A stretch of DNA of 64,000 nt from NCBI RefSeq assembly GCF_020171945.1, contig NZ_JAIVAP010000019.1, positions 23,838 to 87,837 of the forward strand. Direction: 5' to 3'. The notes beneath the pieces are model-generated. The model did no database searches. It was not told where the DNA came from and saw only the letters and a program-made list of their open reading frames with translations. Positions within the stretch are counted from its first letter, which is position 1; every line of letters begins with the position of its first letter. Positions 18,347-27,168 of this stretch are shown in pieces. A program made the translations under genes and the position numbers. This stretch comes from Bacillus infantis (GTDB lineage Bacteria > Bacillota > Bacilli > Bacillales > Cytobacillaceae).

Positions 18347-19318
18347 TTATAACTTTATGGGTTCCTTCTTTGCGTATGATTCATAGGCTGCCAATGCTGC
18401 CTCAACAGCCTTCATGCCTGCATATCCGGAAGCCAGCGGCGATCGCCCTGCCTTAATGGAGGACACGAAGTCATAGATGAGGGCAGCGTCCATATCGTCT
18501 CCCCAGCTAAGCCATTTGACTCCATCCTGGTTGGAATATAAATCTACCTTCTGCGAGAAAGCATCAACTTTAAGCGTTCCCGCAGTTCCGATGATTTCTA
18601 TTGTTACATCGCCCCAAGTGGGATAGCTTGTATTCCTTGACCAGCTGCAATCCAATGTAGCAAACATTCCATTTGTAAATTCCATAGTAAGGATTCCGCA
18701 ATCGTCAATATGATGGCCGGTATAGACACAGCCAATTTCAGCGTAGACTTCCTTTACCTCAGCACCCGTAAACCACCTCATAATGTCAACGACATGCACA
18801 GTATGGTCAAGGACCGCTCCGCCTCCTGACTTTTCTTTATCTATGAACCATCCCCCTGGGTTGGAGCCCCGATTCGTTCCTTTTATAGCCAGAATGGTCC
18901 CAAGGTCACCTCTATCAATCAGTTCTTTAGCATGCTGAATTGGGGTATTAAAGCGAACAGGGAAGGCAGTCCCCAGAAAAACATTGTTTTGTCGGCATGA
19001 TTGAATCATCTCTTCCATATCCTTCATATTGACAGCAAGAGGTTTTTCGCACAGCACATGCTTCCCTGCATATGCCGCAGCAAGCACATGCTGATGGTGG
19101 AGGCTGTTCTCGGATGTAACGATCACTCCATCAATATCAGTTTTCAGCAATTCCCGATAGTCTTTGTAGTAGGCAGTTCTAAATTGCTGCGAATACTTGA
19201 TTCCCCTCTCCTCGTCTTCATCAGCAATTCCTGCCAGTATCACTCCATCCAGCTCTTTTATCGCTGTTGCATAGCTGATGGCATGCATATGGGCAAAACT
19301 TATGATTCCTATCTTCAA
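18347..19318 (-). CDS. Gfo/Idh/MocA family oxidoreductase (first of three)
   Basis: This 323-residue NAD(P)-dependent sugar dehydrogenase has an N-terminal Rossmann fold, the hallmark VLCEKPLAVN with its catalytic lysine, and the C-terminal alpha/beta domain with GGGAVLDHTVHVVDIMRW (Asp/His for proton transfer). It starts with TTG that overlaps the stop of the preceding oxidoreductase gene by four bases, with AAGGTGG in front, so the two are translationally coupled. Such enzymes oxidise or reduce sugar hydroxyls, often at C3 or C1. The pairing with a second Gfo/Idh enzyme suggests sequential or hetero-specific steps on one sugar. Confidence 0.85.
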   Translation of the reverse strand: MKIGIISFAHMHAISYATAIKELDGVILAGIADEDEERGIKYSQQFRTAYYKDYRELLKTDIDGVIVTSENSLHHQHVLAAAYAGKHVLCEKPLAVNMKDMEEMIQSCRQNNVFLGTAFPVRFNTPIQHAKELIDRGDLGTILAIKGTNRGSNPGGWFIDKEKSGGGAVLDHTVHVVDIMRWFTGAEVKEVYAEIGCVYTGHHIDDCGILTMEFTNGMFATLDCSWSRNTSYPTWGDVTIEIIGTAGTLKVDAFSQKVDLYSNQDGVKWLSWGDDMDAALIYDFVSSIKAGRSPLASGYAGMKAVEAALAAYESYAKKEPIKL

Positions 19319-20325
19319 TACTGCTCGCCACCTTTTTGTTCCAGGTACACAGGCTTCCCTGTTTTTATTGACTGGAGTGCTGCTGCAGATATTTCCATTG
19401 CCTTTAATGCATCTTCAGCTGTGACAAGAGGCTCTTCATTTTGCTTTATGCACTGCAGGTAATGCTCCAGTTCGATAAAATACGGGGATTTCTTTAAAGG
19501 GCTGTACGGGACAGCCACTCCCACTTTTTCAGCAGGAGCCTTTCTGGGAGAAAATAAGACTGGCTCTTCTTTAGAGCTGTCATATTCAATAATGCCGCTC
19601 TTACCGGCTATTTCAAATTGAGTAGAAAAAGTCTGATGAGCCCAAGTGCCCTCGACATGTGCAATGACTCCTGATTTGAAGACTATAGTTGCCAGCGCAT
19701 AATCCAGATGTTTTAGCTTGTGTTCAGCAAGCCCCTTTGCAAATACCCTCTCAACTTCTCCAAAAGTCCAGCGCAGGAAATCGAAATCGTGGATCATTAA
19801 ATCAAGGATAACACCCCCGCTCATCCCCAGGTCTGAGTACCAATCATCCCAGCCAGCCGGGAAGCTTCCACCTCGTTTGGTGCGTACTACACCAATTTCC
19901 CCAATCGTCCCTTTCAGCACAAGTTCACGTGCCTTGCTGTATTGAGGGAAGAATCGCACCACATGCCCTAAAAATAATTTCACATTCTTTTGCCGGCAAT
20001 ACTCTATCATTTCTCTGGCGTCCTGTGCCCTGTAAGCAAGAGGCTTTTCGCAAATGATATTGATCCCTAAGTCTGCCGCCTGCAAAACAAATTCCTTATG
20101 GAAGGGAGTCGGAACACAAATATCGATTACATCGATTTGAGCCAGGCGTTTAACTGCCTCTTCCAATGTTTGAAAAACCCTTGTTTCATGGTGTTCAATA
20201 AGATTTTGTGCTTGTTCGGTGCGTATATCGACTATGCCGGCAATATGGACATCTTTCATTGAATAGTAGTGGGCAGCATGCTCCATCCCCATTGTTCCTG
20301 CACCTATCAATAAGATATTCTGCAT
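19315..20325 (-). CDS. Gfo/Idh/MocA family oxidoreductase (second of three)
   Basis: This 336-residue cytoplasmic dehydrogenase has the N-terminal NAD(P) fold (LLIGAGTMGMEHA), the conserved IICEKPLA with the catalytic lysine, and SGGVILDLMIHDFDFLRW in the substrate domain. It overlaps the next gene by four bases. Its sequence clearly differs from the first copy, so this is not a recent duplication. In this locus it probably oxidises or reduces a ring hydroxyl of the imported sugar. AAAGGGGGG precedes the ATG. Confidence 0.85.
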   Translation of the reverse strand: MQNILLIGAGTMGMEHAAHYYSMKDVHIAGIVDIRTEQAQNLIEHHETRVFQTLEEAVKRLAQIDVIDICVPTPFHKEFVLQAADLGINIICEKPLAYRAQDAREMIEYCRQKNVKLFLGHVVRFFPQYSKARELVLKGTIGEIGVVRTKRGGSFPAGWDDWYSDLGMSGGVILDLMIHDFDFLRWTFGEVERVFAKGLAEHKLKHLDYALATIVFKSGVIAHVEGTWAHQTFSTQFEIAGKSGIIEYDSSKEEPVLFSPRKAPAEKVGVAVPYSPLKKSPYFIELEHYLQCIKQNEEPLVTAEDALKAMEISAAALQSIKTGKPVYLEQKGGEQY

Positions 20326-20395
20326 CCTGCAGCCCCCCTTTCCGCCAATCGGTTTTAGCCGTCAAACAAAAGCAATGGAACGAATTGCCGTCAAT

Positions 20396-22276
20396 TCAGT
20401 TCATGCTTCCCGCTGTCACAATACGGTAATAGAAATGATTGCCTAAGGATCCTTCGGGGATTCCATTAGGGCCATCATGCTTCAGTCTGGTTTCCTCCAA
20501 CTCTTCGATTTTATTAATCTCGCCTTCCAGCCACTGCTGAATGCGGAAGCGTGCTGTTTTCAGCCGCGCTGCAAGGCCGCCATAACGAAGCTCGATTATT
20601 TCCCAGCCAAACGGCTTATTCAATGAAAACCATATGGATCTGTGTAAAGCATGCAAGGTTTCCGCTATATTTATCAGCTTTTGGATAGTTTCTGAAAGAC
20701 CAGCCATAGCAGACTTATCTCCCTGATCATAGGCTGACTTTACCTGGATTCCGATTTCTGACTTCAGACTCAGCAAGACAGCAAGCTGTTCATAAAATCC
20801 AAATATTTCTGATGCCCCTGGATTTCTATCTTTTGCTGCTTTAAGCATAGGTACAAGATTTTTGTAGTGTTCATTCATTTCCAGCCCCTTGATGTTTTCA
20901 TCGAATAGTCCAATTAATACATCCTGCCATAATAAAAATTTTGAAGCGTTTGAAGAGTAAAGATTATTTGCCATGACACCTGGCGTTTCATCAAGACTGT
21001 TTAATAGAAGGAAATCATCTAAATAACAGCCCGTACAAAATAGAAAACGTTCTCTGATCCGCTCCATATCAACTGTTTTTTTGTAGGTATGTTCAGCAAA
21101 AAGCTGCATGACTGGCAATGCTGCTGTAAGTGGGGTTTCCGCACCATTGTCACCCCATAATGTTGTAAAGATTTCTTGAATCCCTTCCTTTTTGCAGGCT
21201 GATAAAGCCGATTCTGTTGTTTTAAAAGCCCTGCCGTAATTGGGAGCGATTCCATTCCAAGTCCATGCACCGCCAGCAAACACCGTATTCCTTCCCAGCT
21301 CTGTATGCTTTTTAATGAAGCTTCTGTAAAACTCTTCATCATCATGATAGTAATCCCAATAAACCAGTTGAACATTGGCAGGGATGGACTTGGCTGCTTC
21401 TTCGGGAATGCATGCGGCAGGATCATAATATTCTCCATCCTTAGAGCCTAAGCGAAAGTACATATCACTCCAGATCATAGGGCTCAAGCCTAGACGATCT
21501 GCGATTGAAACTACTTCCTGCAGGTGCTGGTTCATAATATCAAAACGATTCTTATACCCATTTTGTTTTAAAAAATGGCCCAGACCAAGCTGATGCGCCT
21601 CATCCATTCCTACATGGATCCGCTTGGACTTAAATGGACGTGAAGCTGCAGCCATCATACTTTCGATAAATTGATAGGTCTTAGGATTACCAGCCAGTAT
21701 AATATCATTAGTATCCCTGATTTCCTGTGCATAGCCCCATTTTAAAGCCATTGCCAAATGCCCGAGAGTTTGAATGCAGGGTATCATTTCAATTCCAAAT
21801 ATATCCGCATATTCATCACAATGCCGCAGCTCTTCCTCCGTATATCTGCCTCGCATATAACCAAAATAAGGATAATCAGGGACCTCGTAGGTATCCTCGG
21901 TATAAAGCATTGCGACATTCAGCCCCATAATTGCCATAAGCTTTAACAGTTTTTGTACTTCTTCAACCTTTAAAACTGCGTTTCGGGATACATCCAGCAT
22001 GACCCCGCTGGTTTGAAATTGCGGCTGCTCTGAAAGACTGAATTCACCATTCTTCTGATATTGCTCTATCCAAAGCCCGATGGCCCGAAAGAAATGAATT
22101 TTTTCCTGAAAGCATATTTCACCTTTCCCGCCATTATTGCTGAAGGTAATCGGACCAACCCTTTGTTTAACTTCAATAGGATATCCATCATTATGTAATT
22201 GAATATCCAGCTGATCAGCCAAAGATTCCAGGCCTGCTATTATTGCAACTGTGTCTCCTGTCAAATTAATTTGCAT
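20396..22276 (-). CDS. GH20-type beta-N-acetylhexosaminidase, intracellular
   Basis: This 626-residue glycosidase lacks a signal peptide and so cleaves imported oligosaccharides in the cytoplasm. The GH20 signature is RIHVGMDEAHQLG with the Asp-Glu pair that positions the N-acetyl group and acts as acid. Further family features are the first-strand motif GVMLDVSRNAV, IQTLGHLAM and the loop tryptophans near VYWDYYHDD and FAGGAWTWNG. Substrate-assisted hydrolysis by GH20 implies an N-acetylated, non-reducing-end amino sugar. The start at 22276 follows GAGGTG; the longer frame adds 22 residues without a site. It lies mid-operon. Confidence 0.85.
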   Translation of the reverse strand: MQINLTGDTVAIIAGLESLADQLDIQLHNDGYPIEVKQRVGPITFSNNGGKGEICFQEKIHFFRAIGLWIEQYQKNGEFSLSEQPQFQTSGVMLDVSRNAVLKVEEVQKLLKLMAIMGLNVAMLYTEDTYEVPDYPYFGYMRGRYTEEELRHCDEYADIFGIEMIPCIQTLGHLAMALKWGYAQEIRDTNDIILAGNPKTYQFIESMMAAASRPFKSKRIHVGMDEAHQLGLGHFLKQNGYKNRFDIMNQHLQEVVSIADRLGLSPMIWSDMYFRLGSKDGEYYDPAACIPEEAAKSIPANVQLVYWDYYHDDEEFYRSFIKKHTELGRNTVFAGGAWTWNGIAPNYGRAFKTTESALSACKKEGIQEIFTTLWGDNGAETPLTAALPVMQLFAEHTYKKTVDMERIRERFLFCTGCYLDDFLLLNSLDETPGVMANNLYSSNASKFLLWQDVLIGLFDENIKGLEMNEHYKNLVPMLKAAKDRNPGASEIFGFYEQLAVLLSLKSEIGIQVKSAYDQGDKSAMAGLSETIQKLINIAETLHALHRSIWFSLNKPFGWEIIELRYGGLAARLKTARFRIQQWLEGEINKIEELEETRLKHDGPNGIPEGSLGNHFYYRIVTAGSMN

Positions 22277-22437
22277 ACAGACAACACCTCTTTTCTTATT
22301 AAGGTAACCCTCTAAACAAAAAAGGATTTGGCTAAATAACAAGAATAAAAGACCAAGACCTCACTCTATTAAACCAGTAATGGATTCCGGCCGAATTCTG
22401 GTACTCTCACTCGAAAGGCTTTCGCTGCCTCTTTAGA

Positions 22438-23439
22438 TTAGTATCGTATTAATGCCGTCAAGGTAGTAGAATTCTTATCCAATAACTTGTTAAATTCTCC
22501 AGCTGCATGATCGGCCTCAATGACTTTTGATATGAAGGGTTGAACATTAATGCGCCTTTCATGGACTAATCTGATGTATTCCCCTATATTCCTTCCTTCC
22601 GTCCAGCGAACATATTCATAAGGATAATCAATTGCCTCCTGTTCATAGACTGCATCATATCTCCCCGGTCCACCCGCTCTGGATATCAGCAGCTGTGCTT
22701 CTTTTGCAAACATTAAGCTTCTCGGGAAATCCGGTTCGATATCTCCTACAATGACCGCTTTCCCTTTAACACGTATCCATTTCAGGCATTCATGAGTAAG
22801 TGGAGAATGTTTTCCCCCCGTACATAATAGGACGGCATCAGCTCCCCGGCCATCTGTTTCAGCCTGTATCGCTTCTTCCATTTCCTCAGCTGATGGATAT
22901 GCTTTGATATTTTCCTGCTGCAGCATTTCGACCCGGCTTTCCTGCAGATCATACGCAATGACATTATATGCTGCTGCATGTGCAATTTGAGCAATCAACT
23001 GACCAAGTACACCTAACCCGACGATTACGGCCGTCTCTCCAAATTGGAGTCCGGCGATTCTGAGTGCATGAATTGCAATCGCACCTAAACCGCCTAACGC
23101 TGCTTCTTTAGGATCGACTGTTTCCGGCACCAAGGCACAAAGGGTTTTCGGAACGAGCAGATACTCATCATGATGAACATAGGGCGCGCCATAGCAGGCT
23201 ACCAAATCTCCTTTTTTCATACTGGTAATCTCTTCTCCACACTCGACTACTTCTCCGACTGCGCTATAGCCAAGGTGAACTTGTTTATCTTCACTATTAG
23301 ATAGTATCGTCAGTTCGGTGCCGGGTGAAATGACGGAATATAATGTTTTAATCAGCACATAAGACGGTTTTGCCTCAATACTTGGCACTGCTTCATCAAT
23401 AATTTCCACTTGCTTGTTGCGTGCTACGATCCTCTTCAT
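22438..23439 (-). CDS. MDR-type sugar or alcohol dehydrogenase
   Basis: This 333-residue medium-chain dehydrogenase has the cofactor motif VIVGLGVLGQLIAQIA about halfway. In place of the usual catalytic-zinc cysteine motif it has VISPGTEL, as in the BchC-like branch, so the classical zinc site is probably missing or altered. It is likely cytoplasmic and NAD(P)-dependent. The start at 23439 follows GGGGAGG; the gene lies 18 bases after the aldolase-family gene stop. It is one of five predicted dehydrogenases in this operon and the adjacent importer operon. Confidence 0.75.
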   Translation of the reverse strand: MKRIVARNKQVEIIDEAVPSIEAKPSYVLIKTLYSVISPGTELTILSNSEDKQVHLGYSAVGEVVECGEEITSMKKGDLVACYGAPYVHHDEYLLVPKTLCALVPETVDPKEAALGGLGAIAIHALRIAGLQFGETAVIVGLGVLGQLIAQIAHAAAYNVIAYDLQESRVEMLQQENIKAYPSAEEMEEAIQAETDGRGADAVLLCTGGKHSPLTHECLKWIRVKGKAVIVGDIEPDFPRSLMFAKEAQLLISRAGGPGRYDAVYEQEAIDYPYEYVRWTEGRNIGEYIRLVHERRINVQPFISKVIEADHAAGEFNKLLDKNSTTLTALIRY

Positions 23440-23457
23440 CCGGGACAGCCTCCCCAA

Positions 23458-24513
23458 TTATTCTCTCAGCCATTTAGATAGATTTGCTTTAACGAATTCG
23501 TCATCATGCAAATGCGGATAGCTGGCATATATACGATCCAGTTCTTCTGCCTGGCCTGGACTTAATACTTCTCGTTCAGACAAACACCAGTTTCCTTTCA
23601 ATAACCCTTGCCTGGATAATATCTCGTTTATTCCTGCAATGCTTCCTTTAAATCTGTTCTTAGCATCAAAAATTGCTGCATTGGCTTCTGTTATCTGTTG
23701 TCCCAAGGTGAGCAGTTCCTTGGGTATCATGGACTCTGTCTGTGTTTTTTTTACTTGTTCATATATTTCAACTGCCTGTTTTGTCCAGACAGACCAATGT
23801 CCAAGCAAGCCGCCGACAATTTGCTTCTGAACCTTCTGCCCTTCTACATTAAATTCATAATTGGCTGTGAGATCATTTACGATATTATCATCATTTCCTG
23901 TATATAAAGCGATTTCCTTGTTGCGGGCAGAATGGCAAACCGCCCGGACTACATCAATTGAACAATACCGATCAAAAGGTGCAATTTTTATCGCAAAAAC
24001 ATTAGAAAGGGAGGCGAAGCGCTCCCAAAAATTAAATGAAAACACCCTTCCTCCTACAGCCGGCTGTAAATAAAAACCGAATAAGGGGATGATTTCCCCG
24101 ACTCTTTCAGCCCGCTCCAGCAGTTCGTCCTCAGACAAATGATCCAGCCCGCCCATACTTAAGAGACCTAAATCATAGCCTATCGATTTACTGTACTTTG
24201 CTTCGTTAATCGCTTCTTCTGTCTCTCCGCAAATACCCGCCACCTTTATAAAATCATCGGGCACATTGGCCCGCTTTGTTTCTTCCAGGGCTATGGCAAG
24301 CACTTTTTCATAGAGGCCAAACCTTGAATCGCGAATTTCGAACTGAGTGGTATGGACCCCGACGGCTATTCCTCCCACTCCGGCATCAATATAATAGCGG
24401 GTTAAGGCCCTCTGGCTAACTTCATCCAGCTGTCTGTTTTCTGTTAAAGCAAGTGGATGAGCCGGAATCATTGTTCCTGAATAAAGCTTTCTTTTAACAG
24501 CTTCCTTCAGCAT
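23458..24513 (-). CDS. Dihydrodipicolinate synthase/NanA superfamily protein
   Basis: This 351-residue TIM-barrel protein of the DapA/NanA aldolase superfamily keeps the Schiff-base lysine (Lys176 in VFAIKIAPF) and a tyrosine at the expected position (Tyr148 in GFYLQPA). The usual GTTGE-type substrate loop is replaced by VGVHTTQFE, and the protein is about 50 residues longer than DapA or NanA. It therefore probably cleaves or forms a different 2-keto acid. Its start codon overlaps the stop of the preceding gene (TAATG). The partner genes suggest a sugar-acid aldolase role, unproven. Confidence 0.72.
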   Translation of the reverse strand: MLKEAVKRKLYSGTMIPAHPLALTENRQLDEVSQRALTRYYIDAGVGGIAVGVHTTQFEIRDSRFGLYEKVLAIALEETKRANVPDDFIKVAGICGETEEAINEAKYSKSIGYDLGLLSMGGLDHLSEDELLERAERVGEIIPLFGFYLQPAVGGRVFSFNFWERFASLSNVFAIKIAPFDRYCSIDVVRAVCHSARNKEIALYTGNDDNIVNDLTANYEFNVEGQKVQKQIVGGLLGHWSVWTKQAVEIYEQVKKTQTESMIPKELLTLGQQITEANAAIFDAKNRFKGSIAGINEILSRQGLLKGNWCLSEREVLSPGQAEELDRIYASYPHLHDDEFVKANLSKWLRE

Positions 24514-25529
24514 TAAAAAGCACCTTCTCTTTCTTGAAAATGAGTCGGTTTGTTGATGGTATGACCTCCTTTAACCACCCAGTCTGCAATCAGATCAATC
24601 ATCTGCTGGACGGTTACCTTAGGATAGCCGAATAATTTATGAGCATTTGAAGCATTATTCAGTAAGGCAGTCGGACTTTCCGAGTGAATGAATGAAGGTT
24701 CCTTGCCCATCCGTTTACCAAACTCCTTTGCCAGCCATTTTATTGATAAAGTTTCCGGTCCGGTGGCATTTACTATTTTAGGAGGATGATTTGTATGCAA
24801 TAACGAGCGTATGGCATATTCATTTGCATCCCCCTGCCAAATGACATTTACATTCCCCATGGTCAGATCGATTTGCTTTTCTTGATAAACCTGCTTTGCA
24901 ATTTCAAGAAGCACACCATAGCGAAGATCAATGCTATAATTCAATCGAAAAATCACCATCGGAGTATCATACTTCTTTGAGAAATACGTAAGAATCCTTT
25001 CTCTGCCCAGACATGACTGTGCATACTCGCCTACCGGGTTTGGCGGGATATCCTCTGTACAATCATTGCTTGCAACGTTCGTGAATGGATACACATTACC
25101 TGTTGAGAAAGAAACAATGCGTGAGTCTTTGAATTTTTCAGCAACTCTTCCAGGGAGATAAGCGTTCATTGCCCATGTATAATGCTCATTGCCGACAGTT
25201 CCAAACTTGGTTCCCGCCATATAGATTATATTTTTGGCATATGGAAGGCTGCTGAGATCGTCTTCCTTTAAAAGGTCTGCCCTGATTGTCTCAATGCCCA
25301 AGCTCTCTAATTCTTCCTGTAAACCTTTTTCGGAAAATCTTGCAACCCCAATTACTTTTTTCTCAATACCAGATTGGTCTACTGCTCTTTTTGCCATCTT
25401 TGCCAGCGTTGGCCCCATCTTACCGCTAACACCCAAAATCATGATGTCTCCATCAACCTGCTCTATATCTTTGACTAACTGTTTACTTGGTTCAGTCATA
25501 AAATCCTCTAATTCTTCGATTGTTCGCAT
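24513..25529 (-). CDS. NAD-dependent epimerase/dehydratase family protein
   Basis: This 338-residue extended SDR protein is the first gene of the long minus-strand operon. The dinucleotide motif is GDIMILGVSGKMGPTLAKMA; ARFSEKGL and NIIYMAGTKFG follow as in the family. The usual YxxxK catalytic pair is not obvious: the corresponding region reads PVGEYAQSCLGRERI, with tyrosine but no lysine at +4. It may therefore be a reductase or epimerase with changed chemistry. AGGAGG precedes the ATG. The shared upstream region with the divergent regulator carries two copies of the predicted operator. Confidence 0.7.
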   Translation of the reverse strand: MRTIEELEDFMTEPSKQLVKDIEQVDGDIMILGVSGKMGPTLAKMAKRAVDQSGIEKKVIGVARFSEKGLQEELESLGIETIRADLLKEDDLSSLPYAKNIIYMAGTKFGTVGNEHYTWAMNAYLPGRVAEKFKDSRIVSFSTGNVYPFTNVASNDCTEDIPPNPVGEYAQSCLGRERILTYFSKKYDTPMVIFRLNYSIDLRYGVLLEIAKQVYQEKQIDLTMGNVNVIWQGDANEYAIRSLLHTNHPPKIVNATGPETLSIKWLAKEFGKRMGKEPSFIHSESPTALLNNASNAHKLFGYPKVTVQQMIDLIADWVVKGGHTINKPTHFQEREGAF

Positions 25530-25574
25530 TTTTCCAATGCCTCCTATTTTTACAGATAATTTAGAATTATTTTA

Positions 25575-25603
25575 ATTCTATAGAGGGCTTTAATAAAAGA
25601 CAA
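25575..25603 (-). promoter_or_regulatory. Promoter of the enzyme operon
   Basis: On the minus strand TTGTCT (25603-25598), 17 bases, TAGAAT (25580-25575). The -35 box overlaps one arm of operator site 1, with the distal AAAGAC arm ending exactly 11 bases before the -35 box. This geometry is repeated at the importer promoter. Confidence 0.65.
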
Positions 25604-25621
25604 GTCACTTAAAGGTCTTTT
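25595..25621. promoter_or_regulatory. Predicted operator site 1, AAAAGAC-N13-GTCTTTT
   Basis: The two arms are 25595-25601 and 25615-25621. The site lies within a wider inverted repeat TAGAGGGCT (25581-25589) / AGCCCTCTA (25632-25640). Matching sites occur at 25691 and 31447, with half-matching ones at 32323 and 34143. Confidence 0.65.
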
Positions 25622-25646
25622 AATGAACGCTAGCCCTCTAAATAAT

Positions 25647-25675
25647 TTGACAATTACAAAAATTAAACCTAATCT
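25647..25675 (+). promoter_or_regulatory. Promoter of the GGEEF-winged-helix regulator gene
   Basis: TTGACA (25647-25652), a 17-base spacer and TAATCT (25670-25675). Operator site 2 lies just downstream of the expected transcript start, which would suit negative autoregulation. Confidence 0.6.
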
Positions 25676-25690
25676 AGTATTATCATAATT

Positions 25691-25716
25691 AAAGACATTT
25701 CTTTATAAAGTCTTTT
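25691..25716. promoter_or_regulatory. Predicted operator site 2, AAAGAC-N13-GTCTTTT
   Basis: The arms are at 25691-25696 and 25710-25716, with the same 13-base spacing as site 1. The site lies between the regulator's promoter and its start codon. Confidence 0.6.
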
Positions 25717-25731
25717 AATGGAGTGAAAAAT

Positions 25732-27102
25732 ATGAAAAACAGCCATTTTATTGATTACGGGACGGAAATTATCATTGGCATTGTAGGTCCCGATGCCTTA
25801 AAGAAGGAAATGTTAAAAGCATTGGAAGCTTTCCCGAATTTCAAGCCGGTCTTTCTCGAAGCAACATCTTCAACGATTGAACAAGGAATATTGTCTTCAC
25901 TGATTTCGCAAGTGGAAGTCCTGCTTTTCACCGAGTTTCCATGCTACTCTAAAGCTAAGCAGCTTGTAAATTTTCCGATTCCGGCTCAATATGTACCGCT
26001 TATGGGAACAGGTCTTTACCGCTCTTTATTCCTAATTAAGACGCATAATGAATTTAATCACTTTTCTATTGATACCGTAGAAGAAAAATATATCCAAAGA
26101 ATCCTCTTTGAATTAAAAGCAGACAAATATGAATGGAAATCTTATTTGCCTGATTATGATCAGCCTGATTCAATTGAATCAATTATTGCTTTTCACCAAG
26201 AAAACCATGAAAAATTCGACTCCATTGCAATTACCGGTATTCTTGAAGTTTCCCTGCAGCTCACTCTACTGAAAGTTCCCAACGAGTGGGTGACACCAAC
26301 CTATCAAGATTTAATGGTTTCACTTGAAAGGGCATTGCTGGCAACGGAAGCAAGGAAAAATAAAGAATCTCAAATAGTGTTCGGTATCATCGACATTGAT
26401 AAGTTTGATAAAGCTACAGAGAAATATACGACAGAACATGAGGTGCAATTATTTAAGCTGAAGTTCCAGCAAATCATGTTGAATTATACAAAACTCCTGG
26501 ATGGACATTTAATCAATTCAGGAGGAGAGGAATTTTCATTCATCACAACGCGCGGTATCTTTGAGAGAGAAACACGCGGGTATAAATATATACCGCTGCT
26601 TAATTCAGTCAAGAGCCAGCTTGGAGTTACAATCAGCATAGGAGTCGGTTTTGGCCGTTCCGCAGCGGAAGCAGGCAATCATGCCAGGCTTGCACTGCGC
26701 CAATCAAAAGAATTGAATGGGAACGTCTGCTATATAGTCCGTGAAGATCAAAGTGTCATTGGCCCGGTTGATATAATCACAGACACTCAATATGAAAAAT
26801 ATGACCTTTCCATTACTGATGCCGAATTGCTTGAAAAAGCTGAAAAAGCCGGAATGTCAGCAGCATATATGACTAAACTGATGGCTCGTGTAGCACGGCA
26901 CAAGAAATACGATTACACAGCACAGGAATTGGCCGATACGCTAAATATCACTATCCGAAGCGCTCACCGGATTCTGCTAAAATGGATGGATGCCAACCTG
27001 GTAGATATTGCTGGAGAAGAAAAAATCACTTATAAAGGAAGGCCAAGACGCATTTATTCCCTCAGCTTCATTATCGATGAGCATCAGAAAGAAAACTGGT
27101 AA
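25732..27102 (+). CDS. Transcriptional regulator with degenerate GGDEF domain and winged helix
   Basis: This 456-residue protein is divergent from the enzyme operon. Residues 1-190 form an unrecognised alpha/beta domain with ligand-sensor character. Residues about 215-338 resemble a GGDEF/nucleotide-cyclase domain: FGIIDIDKFD (metal aspartates), SGGEEFSFI (intact GGEEF at 264-268) and VTISIGVGFG. The inhibitory RxxD site is not seen. Residues about 393-443 form a winged helix-turn-helix (YTAQELADTLNITIRSAHRI, then KGRPRRIYSL). The ATG at 25732 is preceded by GGAG with good spacing; a GTG at 25723 is an alternative. It is the obvious candidate to bind the repeated operators. Whether it binds or makes a nucleotide is unknown. 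Confidence 0.7.
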   Translation: MKNSHFIDYGTEIIIGIVGPDALKKEMLKALEAFPNFKPVFLEATSSTIEQGILSSLISQVEVLLFTEFPCYSKAKQLVNFPIPAQYVPLMGTGLYRSLFLIKTHNEFNHFSIDTVEEKYIQRILFELKADKYEWKSYLPDYDQPDSIESIIAFHQENHEKFDSIAITGILEVSLQLTLLKVPNEWVTPTYQDLMVSLERALLATEARKNKESQIVFGIIDIDKFDKATEKYTTEHEVQLFKLKFQQIMLNYTKLLDGHLINSGGEEFSFITTRGIFERETRGYKYIPLLNSVKSQLGVTISIGVGFGRSAAEAGNHARLALRQSKELNGNVCYIVREDQSVIGPVDIITDTQYEKYDLSITDAELLEKAEKAGMSAAYMTKLMARVARHKKYDYTAQELADTLNITIRSAHRILLKWMDANLVDIAGEEKITYKGRPRRIYSLSFIIDEHQKENW

Positions 27103-27168
27103 AAGAGTTACAAAAGGAGGAAGCTGCATATTTATCGCTGCTGAATCCTTTTCCTACCCCAGATCCTT

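Noticed and set aside
22316..22352. GTCTTTTATT half operator before the GH20 gene
   Set aside because: Only one arm matches, the expected second arm and a -10 box at the right distance are absent, so it was not counted with the five sites.
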